Positions 32,308-40,433 of a stretch of DNA of 64,000 nucleotides are shown in pieces (the first letter of the stretch is position 1; each line of letters starts with the position of its first letter). A model generated the notes under the pieces. It searched no databases. It worked only from the letters and a program-made list of their open reading frames with translations, and had not been told where the DNA came from. The stretch is taken from the NCBI GenBank assembly GCA_016787665.1, contig JAEUUC010000009.1, forward strand, positions 528,919 to 592,918, given 5' to 3'. The position numbers and the translations under genes were made by a program. This DNA comes from Cyclobacteriaceae bacterium (lineage in GTDB: Bacteria; Bacteroidota; Bacteroidia; Cytophagales; Cyclobacteriaceae).

Positions 32308-33699
32308 ATGACCTCCATCGCCCGACTTTGGCACCGTTCGTCTGACGCCACCGCGTGGGTGGTGGTGCGCTGGGCCCTGGTTCTGGGTGTCGGCTTCTTC
32401 GCCCTCGCCCTGGCCTGGCTGCGCAGCGAGTATGCCCAGCCCGATTCCAACCTATGGCTGGTCATGGCCTTTTTCCTGCAGTTGCTGCTGTGGTCGGCAC
32501 TCGGGCTCATCGCCATCACGTTGCTCAGTTCGGTTTTCTGCTGGCTCATGTTCCGCTACCGGTATGCCCGCGGAGAGATTTCCGTGCACGTGCAGTTGGG
32601 CGATGGCGTAATGGCCGAAGCCGGCCAGGTGCCACTGACGATTCAGGTGAAAGGTGCAGTGTGGCGCCCGCTGCTGGGGCTGGTGCGGGCGTCTGTGGCG
32701 TTGCGGCCCGAGCGGCAACCGCACAGCCTGGTGCTCGACCGCAACCTGCGCGCTCCGCGGCAGTGGAGGCGTTACGGCATCGCGGGCAACGGCAAAGTCT
32801 GGTTACACCACCGCGGCATTCACGATGCCGATGGCGTGTGGCTGTTCTTCCAGGATCTGTTTGGGCTGATGGCATGGCCCTGCCGCGTAACCCAGGTGCA
32901 ACAGGTAGTGGCGCTGCCCGTGGTTCAACCTCCCGTGCGGGTGCACACCCAGCCGCTGGCTACCGAAGAACAGAAGTTCCGCATAGACGTGCCGAAGCGG
33001 GTGGAGGGTGAGCTGGTGAACTACAAGGAATTCGAAACGGGCGACAACATTCAGCGCATTGTCTGGAAAATTTACGCCAAGAGTGGCGAACTGGTGGTGC
33101 GCATTCCGGAGATCAAAGATCCGTACGCTTCGCACGTTTACCTGTACGTCAGCTTCTTTCGCGGCCTGGGGGATGACGGAAGCCTGGAAGCCGAGTTACT
33201 CAACATATATAAAGACAAATGCCGTCAGTTGTGGGAGTCGATGCGCAAGAGCGGGCATGAGATTCGGTTGCCGCACGATCAGGAAATACCGCACCTCGCG
33301 GGCGTGGGCGATCGCCATACCGAGTTGGTGCAGTTGGCAGCTCAGGGCTGGCAAACGCAGATGACACCCGTTGATTTTGTGCACGTTCAAAAGGCCGCGA
33401 TGGTTTGTCTCAGTTCACTGGTGCCGATAGAGGAAATGCAAAACCTGTTGAAGAAACTGCCGGAGCACGTGCCGGTGGTGGTGGTGAAGCTTTCAACGGC
33501 TATTCCGTCACCTTTTCGTTTCCAGTGGCGCGATGTATTTTTCAAGCCCGAGGAAAAGCCCGCTGACCGGCTCCGCCAGTCGTGGTGGCTGTCTTCGCTG
33601 CGCAGAAAAGTGATGAAAAACGAAGAGGCAATCGACAACGCACTCCGCACGCGCGCCAACGCCTGGCTCACCGATACGCTTAACCTGGCCCATGAGTAA
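32308..33699 (+). CDS. DUF58 domain protein
   Basis: The 463-residue protein has two N-terminal membrane segments (WALVLGVGFFALALAWL and LWSALGLIAITLLSSVFCWL) and a C-terminal DUF58 domain with the family signature VNYKEFETGDNIQRIVWK followed by ELVVRIPE. DUF58 proteins are von Willebrand-like and usually occur with a MoxR ATPase and a transglutaminase, forming a protein-assembly or metal-insertion module, as here. It is the first gene of a four-gene operon: its stop overlaps the next gene by 8 bases. Confidence 0.88.
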   Translation: MTSIARLWHRSSDATAWVVVRWALVLGVGFFALALAWLRSEYAQPDSNLWLVMAFFLQLLLWSALGLIAITLLSSVFCWLMFRYRYARGEISVHVQLGDGVMAEAGQVPLTIQVKGAVWRPLLGLVRASVALRPERQPHSLVLDRNLRAPRQWRRYGIAGNGKVWLHHRGIHDADGVWLFFQDLFGLMAWPCRVTQVQQVVALPVVQPPVRVHTQPLATEEQKFRIDVPKRVEGELVNYKEFETGDNIQRIVWKIYAKSGELVVRIPEIKDPYASHVYLYVSFFRGLGDDGSLEAELLNIYKDKCRQLWESMRKSGHEIRLPHDQEIPHLAGVGDRHTELVQLAAQGWQTQMTPVDFVHVQKAAMVCLSSLVPIEEMQNLLKKLPEHVPVVVVKLSTAIPSPFRFQWRDVFFKPEEKPADRLRQSWWLSSLRRKVMKNEEAIDNALRTRANAWLTDTLNLAHE

Positions 33700-36361
33700 C
33701 CCCGTGCGCCACCGGTTTAGCCAACTGGCCTTTCACCTCCTGCTGGTGGTGGTGCCCACAGCCGTTATCGGCTATGCCACGTTGCATTGGCTCAACCTGA
33801 GCTTTACCGCGCTCAACACCAACGTTTCGTCACAAGCGCTGTTCTTCTCAGCCGGACTCACCTTGTCCTATGCGCTCTACTTCTTCCGCGCACGGGCGCT
33901 GGTCACGTTGCTGTTGCTGGCCATCGTCTATTATTTTCTCGATCAAAGCATCAGCCGGCTGCCGGGCGAGTTTGATGTGTTCTACGCCACCACCCGCTTT
34001 CAGCTCTTCTCCACGCTATTTCTAGCGGGGTGGTTGTTCGGGTTTCTCCTGGCGCGCTTTTCCTGGGGCTACATCGTGGTCAGCGCGTTGCTCTTTGTGG
34101 TTACGATCGTAACCATTTCGGACACCACCGATTTGTCGTACACCTACTTACTCACCCGGCTCTTGCCTCTGCTGCTCTATGCGCTGTATCTTTTCTTCCT
34201 CACGCCCCAGCTTAACGCATCGGCCGAGTGGACGTGGAAAAAAGCCGGACACCTGAGCCTGCGCCTCACACTATTTGTATTGCTGGTGCTGGTTTCCTTT
34301 TTACTGGCCGAACGGCTGCTGCGCGGTCAGCTCCAGGCGGTGGAAAAAGAACTGGCGGCCCGGGGCGCCCAGAATGAGAAAGACAGCAACGGCCAGGGCG
34401 GATATGACGACCGCCACGGGCTCATGGAAAACACCGATGACGGTTTACGCCTGAAAGACACCGTGCGCGTAACCTCGCGCATGAGCCAATCGGACAAGCT
34501 CATGTTCTGTGCGAAGCTCAACAGCTACGAAGGTGAACGACCTATACCGCTCTATTTTGTTTTTCACTACCTCACCCGCTACGATCCCGTTAAGGAAACG
34601 TTCACGCGCGATGTAAACGTCCCTTCGCTGGATGAGATGGATGTTGACCCGGCCGAAGTGCCGCTGTATTACAGCTACACCGATACCTCCATCCTCCGCA
34701 AGGCGATGGGCGATCGCTACCGCAAAATCGTGGAGGCCAATGTGTACTTGTCGGAGAATACCTGGAAGTATTCGGTATTGGGGCCGTCCAGTGTGTTTGC
34801 CATTCAAACCATTCCGGTTGAAAAAGATTTTCAGAAGACGTTTCTCTCCGCCTACAAAATCTACACCTACGCCTCGGAGCTCAACAACGCCTACTTCGTG
34901 TACAATGTATCGGCCAATCCCTTTTTGGAAACGGTACAAGAACAGCGGCATGACGAGCTGCGCACCGTGCGCAACTACGGCCCGGTGAATAAAAAGTTTC
35001 TCGAGTACTACACCCGCATGCCCACGGGTGGCATTTACGATTCCATCGCCAGGCTGGCCAAAGGTCTGGTAAAGGAAAATGCGCGGCCGCTCGACAAAGT
35101 TCTGGCCGTGCGCGACTTCTTCCTTCAGCGCGATGAATTCGGCAAGCGCATCTTCCGCTATACACTAAAGCCCGGGGCAGTGGACGACCCGAACATTCCG
35201 AGCTCCAAAATGCTCTACGATTTTCTTTTTAAAACGAAGGCCGGCTACTGCACCTACTATGCGGGCGCTTCGCATTTCATGTTGCGTGCCCTGGGCATTC
35301 CCACGCGCTTTACCACCGGCTTTGCCACCATCGACCGCAGCGACAAAAACAAAGGGTGGTATTGGTTCTATGCCAGCCAGGCCCACGCGTGGACACAGGT
35401 GTACTTCCCCGAATACGGCTGGATGGATTTTGACATGACCATTGGCAACGAAGAACAGCAAGAGGCGCCCCGCCCGGACGGCACACCTCCGCTGCCTCCG
35501 CCCGAGCCCTGGCTGGTGCTCAATGCCGTGGCCGGTGAGGTTAAACAGGCTCAAAAAAACCTGGATGCTACGTTCCGTGAACTCATCTTCCACAACACTC
35601 CGCACAAGTTGACGGAACCCCTCACGCTCAACATCGATGCCTCCTTGTGCCGCATCGTGTTCAACGAGCGAGATACTACGTTTGCCGCTGTGCAGGCGGG
35701 GGATTCCATTATTGTGGTGTCGTATAAAGATGAGGCCAAAAAAGTCCCCGCTCCGCGTGCCGGTGTCGCCATTGACCAGCAAATTCAGAAATTTCCTCAG
35801 CCGCTGGCGGCCGATGAAATCCACATTCACCGGAAAGAAGAAAAGAAGGATGGCGCGGGGCAGCGCATCACCGAAACGAAAAAGCGCCCCATCGACTGGT
35901 GGGCGGTGGCACGCGTAACTGCGGTGGTCGTGCTGGTGGCGCTGCTGTTGGTTGTTTTATCACCCGCGCTCTACCTGGGTTATCTGCTCGTGCGCGTGCG
36001 CCTGGCCGCGATGCCGGCACGGGCCGATTGGATTTACCGCGCCACCCTGTATCGCCTTCACATGGCAGGCATTTTCCGCGACAACGAAACACCTTTGCGA
36101 TTCGCCCAGCAGAAAGTTGATCCTCAACTCGGCCTTTCCTTCACTGCGTTCATGACTATTTACCTGCGGATGAAATACAGCGCGCAGCCGGTGGAGATCA
36201 GCGAACAGGAAAGTATGAATCTGTTCCACCGGCAAGTGGGGCCCGCCCTGCGCCAAAAAACGGGCGTGATCAAAAGTGTCCTTCATTACCTCCGCCTCTG
36301 GCGGGCTTATCTCTATTTTCAACAACCGGCTCCGGCCGAATCTGAACCATCTGCCTTATGA
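33692..36361 (+). CDS. Transglutaminase-like membrane protein (TgpA-type)
   Basis: The 889-residue protein has about five N-terminal membrane segments (LAFHLLLVVVPTAVIGYA onward), a long extracytoplasmic region, a transglutaminase-like catalytic domain and one more membrane helix (VTAVVVLVALLLVVLSPALY) before a cytoplasmic C-terminus. The catalytic triad reads C520 (GYCTYYAG), H565 (QAHAWTQVYFP) and D579 (GWMDFDMT). This matches the TgpA architecture found with DUF58 and MoxR genes. In some bacteria such proteins affect cell-envelope integrity. Overlaps: 8 bases with DUF58 upstream and 4 bases (ATGA) with the MoxR gene downstream. Confidence 0.88.
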   Translation: MSNPVRHRFSQLAFHLLLVVVPTAVIGYATLHWLNLSFTALNTNVSSQALFFSAGLTLSYALYFFRARALVTLLLLAIVYYFLDQSISRLPGEFDVFYATTRFQLFSTLFLAGWLFGFLLARFSWGYIVVSALLFVVTIVTISDTTDLSYTYLLTRLLPLLLYALYLFFLTPQLNASAEWTWKKAGHLSLRLTLFVLLVLVSFLLAERLLRGQLQAVEKELAARGAQNEKDSNGQGGYDDRHGLMENTDDGLRLKDTVRVTSRMSQSDKLMFCAKLNSYEGERPIPLYFVFHYLTRYDPVKETFTRDVNVPSLDEMDVDPAEVPLYYSYTDTSILRKAMGDRYRKIVEANVYLSENTWKYSVLGPSSVFAIQTIPVEKDFQKTFLSAYKIYTYASELNNAYFVYNVSANPFLETVQEQRHDELRTVRNYGPVNKKFLEYYTRMPTGGIYDSIARLAKGLVKENARPLDKVLAVRDFFLQRDEFGKRIFRYTLKPGAVDDPNIPSSKMLYDFLFKTKAGYCTYYAGASHFMLRALGIPTRFTTGFATIDRSDKNKGWYWFYASQAHAWTQVYFPEYGWMDFDMTIGNEEQQEAPRPDGTPPLPPPEPWLVLNAVAGEVKQAQKNLDATFRELIFHNTPHKLTEPLTLNIDASLCRIVFNERDTTFAAVQAGDSIIVVSYKDEAKKVPAPRAGVAIDQQIQKFPQPLAADEIHIHRKEEKKDGAGQRITETKKRPIDWWAVARVTAVVVLVALLLVVLSPALYLGYLLVRVRLAAMPARADWIYRATLYRLHMAGIFRDNETPLRFAQQKVDPQLGLSFTAFMTIYLRMKYSAQPVEISEQESMNLFHRQVGPALRQKTGVIKSVLHYLRLWRAYLYFQQPAPAESEPSAL

Positions 36362-37344
36362 GTAAATCAACCGCTTCGCTGCAAGCCCTTCTCCGAAACA
36401 TGGAAACCATCATCCGGGGCAAAACCCAGGAGATTAAGTACGTGATCACCGCCCTGCTGGCCCGCGGCCACATCCTGCTGGAAGATAACCCCGGTGCGGG
36501 AAAGACAGTGCTCGCCAAAACACTGGCCCAGTCCATTTCCGAAGCGGCAGCGGAATTGCACCAACCGGGTGGCGGTGTGGCCTTCAAGCGCATTCAGTTC
36601 ACGCCCGATTTGCTACCCATGGATCTCATCGGCTCGCACATTTACGATGAGGCGCGCAAAGATTTCGTTTTCAAGAAAGGCCCGCTGTTCACGCACGTGT
36701 TGCTGGCCGATGAAATCAACCGCGCATCACCCAAAGTGCAAAGCGCACTGCTGGAGTGCATGGCCGAAAATCAGATTTCCGTGGGCGACACCACCATGGC
36801 GCTGGACAAATTCTTTTTCACCATCGCCACGCAAAACCCGATTGAGATGGAGGGCACCTATCCGCTGCCCGCTGCCCAACTCGATCGCTTCTTCATGAAA
36901 ATCTCCATGGGCTACGTAAGCGAAGAGGTGGAGTTCGACATTTATACCAACTACCTCGCCATTGGCAACGTGCGCGACAGCGTGAAGCAGGTGCTGCGTT
37001 ACCAGGACATACTGGATCTGCAGCAGGCGGCCGAGAATGTCTACGTCCACCCGGAAATTGTACGTGGCATAGTGCGGTTGGTGAGTGCCACGCGCCACCA
37101 TCCGGAGATCGCGCTGGGCTGTTCTACGCGCGGAGGCATCACGTTCATCAAATGCCTCAAGGCCTGGGCCGTGGTGAACGGTCGCGACTTCGTCATCGAA
37201 GACGACATACAGGCGCTGGCTCAACCCGTCATTCACCATCGCCTGATTTTCCGCAACCGCGATGCCGCCCGCACGGTGCTGGCCCAACTAACCGAGCAAG
37301 AGGTAAACAAACTGGCGAAAATGGGCATTCAACCCAAGCGCTGA
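36358..37344 (+). CDS. MoxR-family AAA+ ATPase
   Basis: The 328-residue protein is a MoxR AAA+ ATPase: DNPGAGKTVLAK (Walker A, K49), LLADEINRASP (Walker B, D118-E119), the sensor region FFTIATQNPIEMEGTYPLPA and a C-terminal lid domain. MoxR ATPases act with DUF58/VWA partners as chaperones in assembling protein complexes. Its start codon overlaps the stop of the transglutaminase gene (ATGA), consistent with coupled translation. The next gene starts 8 bases after its stop. Confidence 0.92.
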   Translation: MSKSTASLQALLRNMETIIRGKTQEIKYVITALLARGHILLEDNPGAGKTVLAKTLAQSISEAAAELHQPGGGVAFKRIQFTPDLLPMDLIGSHIYDEARKDFVFKKGPLFTHVLLADEINRASPKVQSALLECMAENQISVGDTTMALDKFFFTIATQNPIEMEGTYPLPAAQLDRFFMKISMGYVSEEVEFDIYTNYLAIGNVRDSVKQVLRYQDILDLQQAAENVYVHPEIVRGIVRLVSATRHHPEIALGCSTRGGITFIKCLKAWAVVNGRDFVIEDDIQALAQPVIHHRLIFRNRDAARTVLAQLTEQEVNKLAKMGIQPKR

Positions 37345-37352
37345 ACGAGAGC

Positions 37353-39524
37353 ATGATGGAGCCAAGATTTTTTTATGCTGGCGGCCTGCCCACGCCCCGA
37401 AGAGTCGGGGCGTGGCCACCGGGCTTTCGCTGCAAGGCCCCCGATGCGCGCCCACACACACAGCCACCGCACCGGCTATCGGGGGGCTTTCCGCTTCAAT
37501 CCCTGGCCGGAATTGTTCTCTTCGTGGCTGCACTCTTTTATACGAGCGTAGCCGGTTTTGCTCAAACGGCCATCCGCGATCAAATCAATCGCGAGCGTCA
37601 GGAATCAGTCGGCTCGTTCTTTGAAGAAAAGACGCTGGAGAAGGCCCGCAAGTTTATCCGGCAGGACAGCACCTATTACGTGGGGCATATGCTCGAGGGA
37701 GCTTTCCTTTTCTTCCGGGCAAATGATGAGTTGGGTTTTAACCGCGCCATTGCACCCCTGCAAAAAGCCATGGATCTCATTGAAAAAGATTTTAATCGCG
37801 ATCTGCGCACGCGTTCCAGCAATTTCAATACCTATGCACGGGTGTACCCGCTTCACTTCGATTACGGGTTGATCACGTACTTTCTCAACCGGTGCTACCA
37901 GAATGTGGAGCGGCAGGAAGAAGCCATGCGCGTGCTCTACCATGTGCGCGATCGAAATTTGCAAATGGAAACGGCCACCGACAGCTATAATACCATGGCG
38001 TGGATTTACCACCGCAACCGCATGTACACCTCTGAGCGGTTTTCATTTCTGAAAAACTCCGTCACAGAAAATGTAGCCATGGCGAACAAGCTGCTCGATT
38101 CGGCAATCCGTAAACTCAAGATTGATCTGCCACTGGTCAACGGCATGTTTGATCCCACGTTTCTCAACCGCCAATACCTGAGCACATTTTACTACAAGGC
38201 CATGATCCACGACTACCTGCTGGACATCGATTCGGCCACCCTGTACTACAACATCTTATTGGAAAACAACGCGCACAGCAGTAACAACTACGCCCACTTT
38301 AAGATGGCGATGGGTGAATTTGAAGAGGCAGAGAAATTCTTCCGCGATGCGGAAGTACGCGAGCAAAGGCTCGAGAAGAGCACGAAAGAGTATTTCTACA
38401 TGCGCGGCACGCTGGAAACCTATCGCGGGCAACCGCAAATGGCCGATACGCTGCTAAGCAATGTGTTGCGCGAGCAGGGCAGCACGCCCGGCTACGGTTG
38501 GCACTGTATCGGATTGGCCCGCGCACGGCACTACGAAGGCCTCACAGCCGAAAGTCAGGAACGCATCACCAAGGCGGCCCGGTTTCAGGAGTTGCACATT
38601 GGCACCACCTGGGGTCAGGAACAGTACAACCTGGCAGTAGCCTCGCTGCAGTATCTCAACCACGTGCGCTTCCGGCAGGAGTTTATGTTCGAAAACGATG
38701 AGTGGTATTTTTGGCTCAACCCGCTCAACTGGTTTCGCTGGCTCAAACACACCCTGGCCATTCGCCATCACAAAATGATCTTAGCCAACCTCGTGGCCGA
38801 AAATCCGGAGCGCGAGCAGGTGTTGTATTCCATCTTCTCACCGGAGAATCTCATCAACTTTGATGAAGTATATTCGTTGATTGACGGCTTCGGCACGCGC
38901 TATTTCATCAGCCTGTACGAAAGGCGGCTGGCCACCGACAAGCGGCCCAATGTGAAAAAGTATTATCGGTACTACCTCGGCAAACTTCATCTGGCCGATG
39001 GCGATGAAGAGAAAGCGCGAAGCTATTTTGAAAGTGTACTCAACGATGAACAGATCAAAGACCCGTTTGAGACTTTGCTGCTGGCGCGCACGTACGAAGG
39101 ACTGGCGCATGCTACCGAGGGCGAAGTGCGCGAAGAGTACATGTTGAAGTTGTACAAGCTGTATCCGCAACTGCTTCCGTATTCGGGCCTCCCGATGTCG
39201 TTTCAGCTTTCGGTTGATGGGCCCGAAGAATTGCGCGAGCAGTTGGAAGATCAGTTAAACGACACGGAGTTGAATTTCACCGATGCTTCGAACAGCCCGC
39301 AAGCCACGGTTAGCATTACAGCTCATGCTGCCGGGGGTTGGGCCGTTCGTTACCGCGTGGAGTTGAATGGCGAAACGTTGCAACAAGGCGAATGGATTGT
39401 ACCAGCCGCTGACCTCGAGAAAACCGGCCGGCTTCTGGCCTATCGTTTCATGGGCATTTATAAAAATACCCTGGGTGAAGAGCTGCCTCCGCTGAAGCCG
39501 GTGAAAGAAAAAGAGGCGGCTTAG
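37353..39524 (+). CDS. TPR-repeat exported protein with repeat-derived N-terminus
   Basis: The last gene of the DUF58-transglutaminase-MoxR operon. From ATG 37353 the 723-residue frame begins with about 45 residues of odd composition, then a hydrophobic segment ending in an Ala-Gln site (VLFVAALFYTSVAGFAQ) that looks like a signal peptide, then helical pairs typical of TPR-like solenoids (FNRAIAPLQKAMDLIEKDF, LLDSAIRKLKIDL). The final 100 residues form a beta-rich domain. The 5' end overlaps a dispersed repeat-like block, so the real start could be a non-ATG codon near 37500; the frame stays open through the repeat. Translation from upstream of 37353 is unlikely because it would overlap MoxR. 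A GGGCG/CGCCC stem with a T-run at 39524-39550 may end transcription. It may act as an exported scaffold for the operon products. Confidence 0.75.
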   Translation: MMEPRFFYAGGLPTPRRVGAWPPGFRCKAPDARPHTQPPHRLSGGFPLQSLAGIVLFVAALFYTSVAGFAQTAIRDQINRERQESVGSFFEEKTLEKARKFIRQDSTYYVGHMLEGAFLFFRANDELGFNRAIAPLQKAMDLIEKDFNRDLRTRSSNFNTYARVYPLHFDYGLITYFLNRCYQNVERQEEAMRVLYHVRDRNLQMETATDSYNTMAWIYHRNRMYTSERFSFLKNSVTENVAMANKLLDSAIRKLKIDLPLVNGMFDPTFLNRQYLSTFYYKAMIHDYLLDIDSATLYYNILLENNAHSSNNYAHFKMAMGEFEEAEKFFRDAEVREQRLEKSTKEYFYMRGTLETYRGQPQMADTLLSNVLREQGSTPGYGWHCIGLARARHYEGLTAESQERITKAARFQELHIGTTWGQEQYNLAVASLQYLNHVRFRQEFMFENDEWYFWLNPLNWFRWLKHTLAIRHHKMILANLVAENPEREQVLYSIFSPENLINFDEVYSLIDGFGTRYFISLYERRLATDKRPNVKKYYRYYLGKLHLADGDEEKARSYFESVLNDEQIKDPFETLLLARTYEGLAHATEGEVREEYMLKLYKLYPQLLPYSGLPMSFQLSVDGPEELREQLEDQLNDTELNFTDASNSPQATVSITAHAAGGWAVRYRVELNGETLQQGEWIVPAADLEKTGRLLAYRFMGIYKNTLGEELPPLKPVKEKEAA
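37388..37505. repeat. Dispersed repeat-like insertion at the 5' end of the TPR gene
   Basis: The block holds a perfect hairpin CCACGCCCCGA-AGAG-TCGGGGCGTGG (37390-37415), then GCCCCCGATGCGCG and CTATCGGGGGGC, which can also pair, and ends in a GCTTCAATCCCTGGCC segment. This layout resembles small dispersed Bacteroidota repeats. Its length keeps the reading frame open. Confidence 0.5.
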
Positions 39525-39576
39525 GGCGCGTCCGAAGCGACCGCCCTTTTGCCCCTTGGCGACCTGTACCCGTTGA

Positions 39577-40371
39577 CTATTTTAGCTTGTATTGTTGGCG
39601 CAGTTCTTTGAGCAATGCCGCGTTCACTTCGATGTAGGATTTGAACGGAATAAGGCGGGTGGACTTGATGTTGTTGGTGTGGTAGTAGCCTAACAGGTTG
39701 ATGTACGCCTGCCGGTTGACTTTTTCCGGCTGCGAAAGGGTAAAGGGAATGTACTCGTCTGAATTTTCGTAGAGCGCCAGCCGATCAAAAATGCCCGTGC
39801 TGAAGAGCTGCTTCTGAAACTCAAAGTCCATGTGGTTCACCACTATCGGTTCAATGTATTGGTGATACACTTGCGCCTCCGTTGCCTGACGCGACAGAAT
39901 ATAATCGATGGCCACCGACAAATCGCCCACTAGGTTTTGCAGCTCTTTGCTCTTGAAGTAGCGCAGCGCCCCTGAACCTTTCAGCTGTTCGAGCACTACC
40001 GTTCGCGGGGTAAAAAGGGTGGGTGTGCGCACCGTGGTAGCCCATTCAAAGTTTATGGCCAGTGCTTTGTTCGAAGTGGTTAAGCTGCTGTCGCGGAAGA
40101 AAGCGATCATGTATTCAATCGCCTGTTCTTTTTTTATTCGACCCTTCACTTTTTCGGCCACCACCACGGAATCGTGCAGAAGTTCTTCGTAGAAACTGCG
40201 GGCCAACTCGTTGGCTTGTTGTTGTTCCGAATATTCCTCGCGCAGGTTGTCGGCCAAAAAGCCGAGGAATACAGCCAGGAAGATCAGCAAAAACTCAAAC
40301 AGGTATTTCTTCCAGTTCTGCAATAATGCGCGCCACCGGTTTTTTGGAGCGGATGTTTCGGGTAGTTCCAT
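39577..40371 (-). CDS. Membrane-anchored helical protein (DUF6090-like)
   Basis: Starting at MELPETSAPKNR (ATG 40371, preferred to upstream in-frame codons), the 264-residue protein has one membrane helix (YLFEFLLIFLAVFLGFLADN) followed by a largely helical outer part with charged heptad-like stretches (REEYSEQQQANELARSFYEE). The short cytoplasmic lead, single helix with a conserved NLREE-type turn and helical tail resemble DUF6090-type proteins of Bacteroidota, of unknown function. It lies 62 bases after the CHAT gene, same strand, and may be co-transcribed with it. Confidence 0.6.
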   Translation of the reverse strand: MELPETSAPKNRWRALLQNWKKYLFEFLLIFLAVFLGFLADNLREEYSEQQQANELARSFYEELLHDSVVVAEKVKGRIKKEQAIEYMIAFFRDSSLTTSNKALAINFEWATTVRTPTLFTPRTVVLEQLKGSGALRYFKSKELQNLVGDLSVAIDYILSRQATEAQVYHQYIEPIVVNHMDFEFQKQLFSTGIFDRLALYENSDEYIPFTLSQPEKVNRQAYINLLGYYHTNNIKSTRLIPFKSYIEVNAALLKELRQQYKLK

Positions 40372-40433
40372 AGTGCTAACAAAGGGCAGCCAACAACTCC
40401 GCTGCCTGACCAAGGTAATGGTTTTTATGCGAT

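Noticed and set aside
32355..33011. Second reading frame inside the DUF58 gene
   Set aside because: It is an Arg/Ala/Pro-rich shadow in a GC-rich stretch; the DUF58 frame has all the family motifs.
37152..37352. Upstream extension of the TPR gene into moxR
   Set aside because: It would overlap 193 bases of the MoxR coding region and gives an Arg/Pro-rich segment; the start was placed at 37353.
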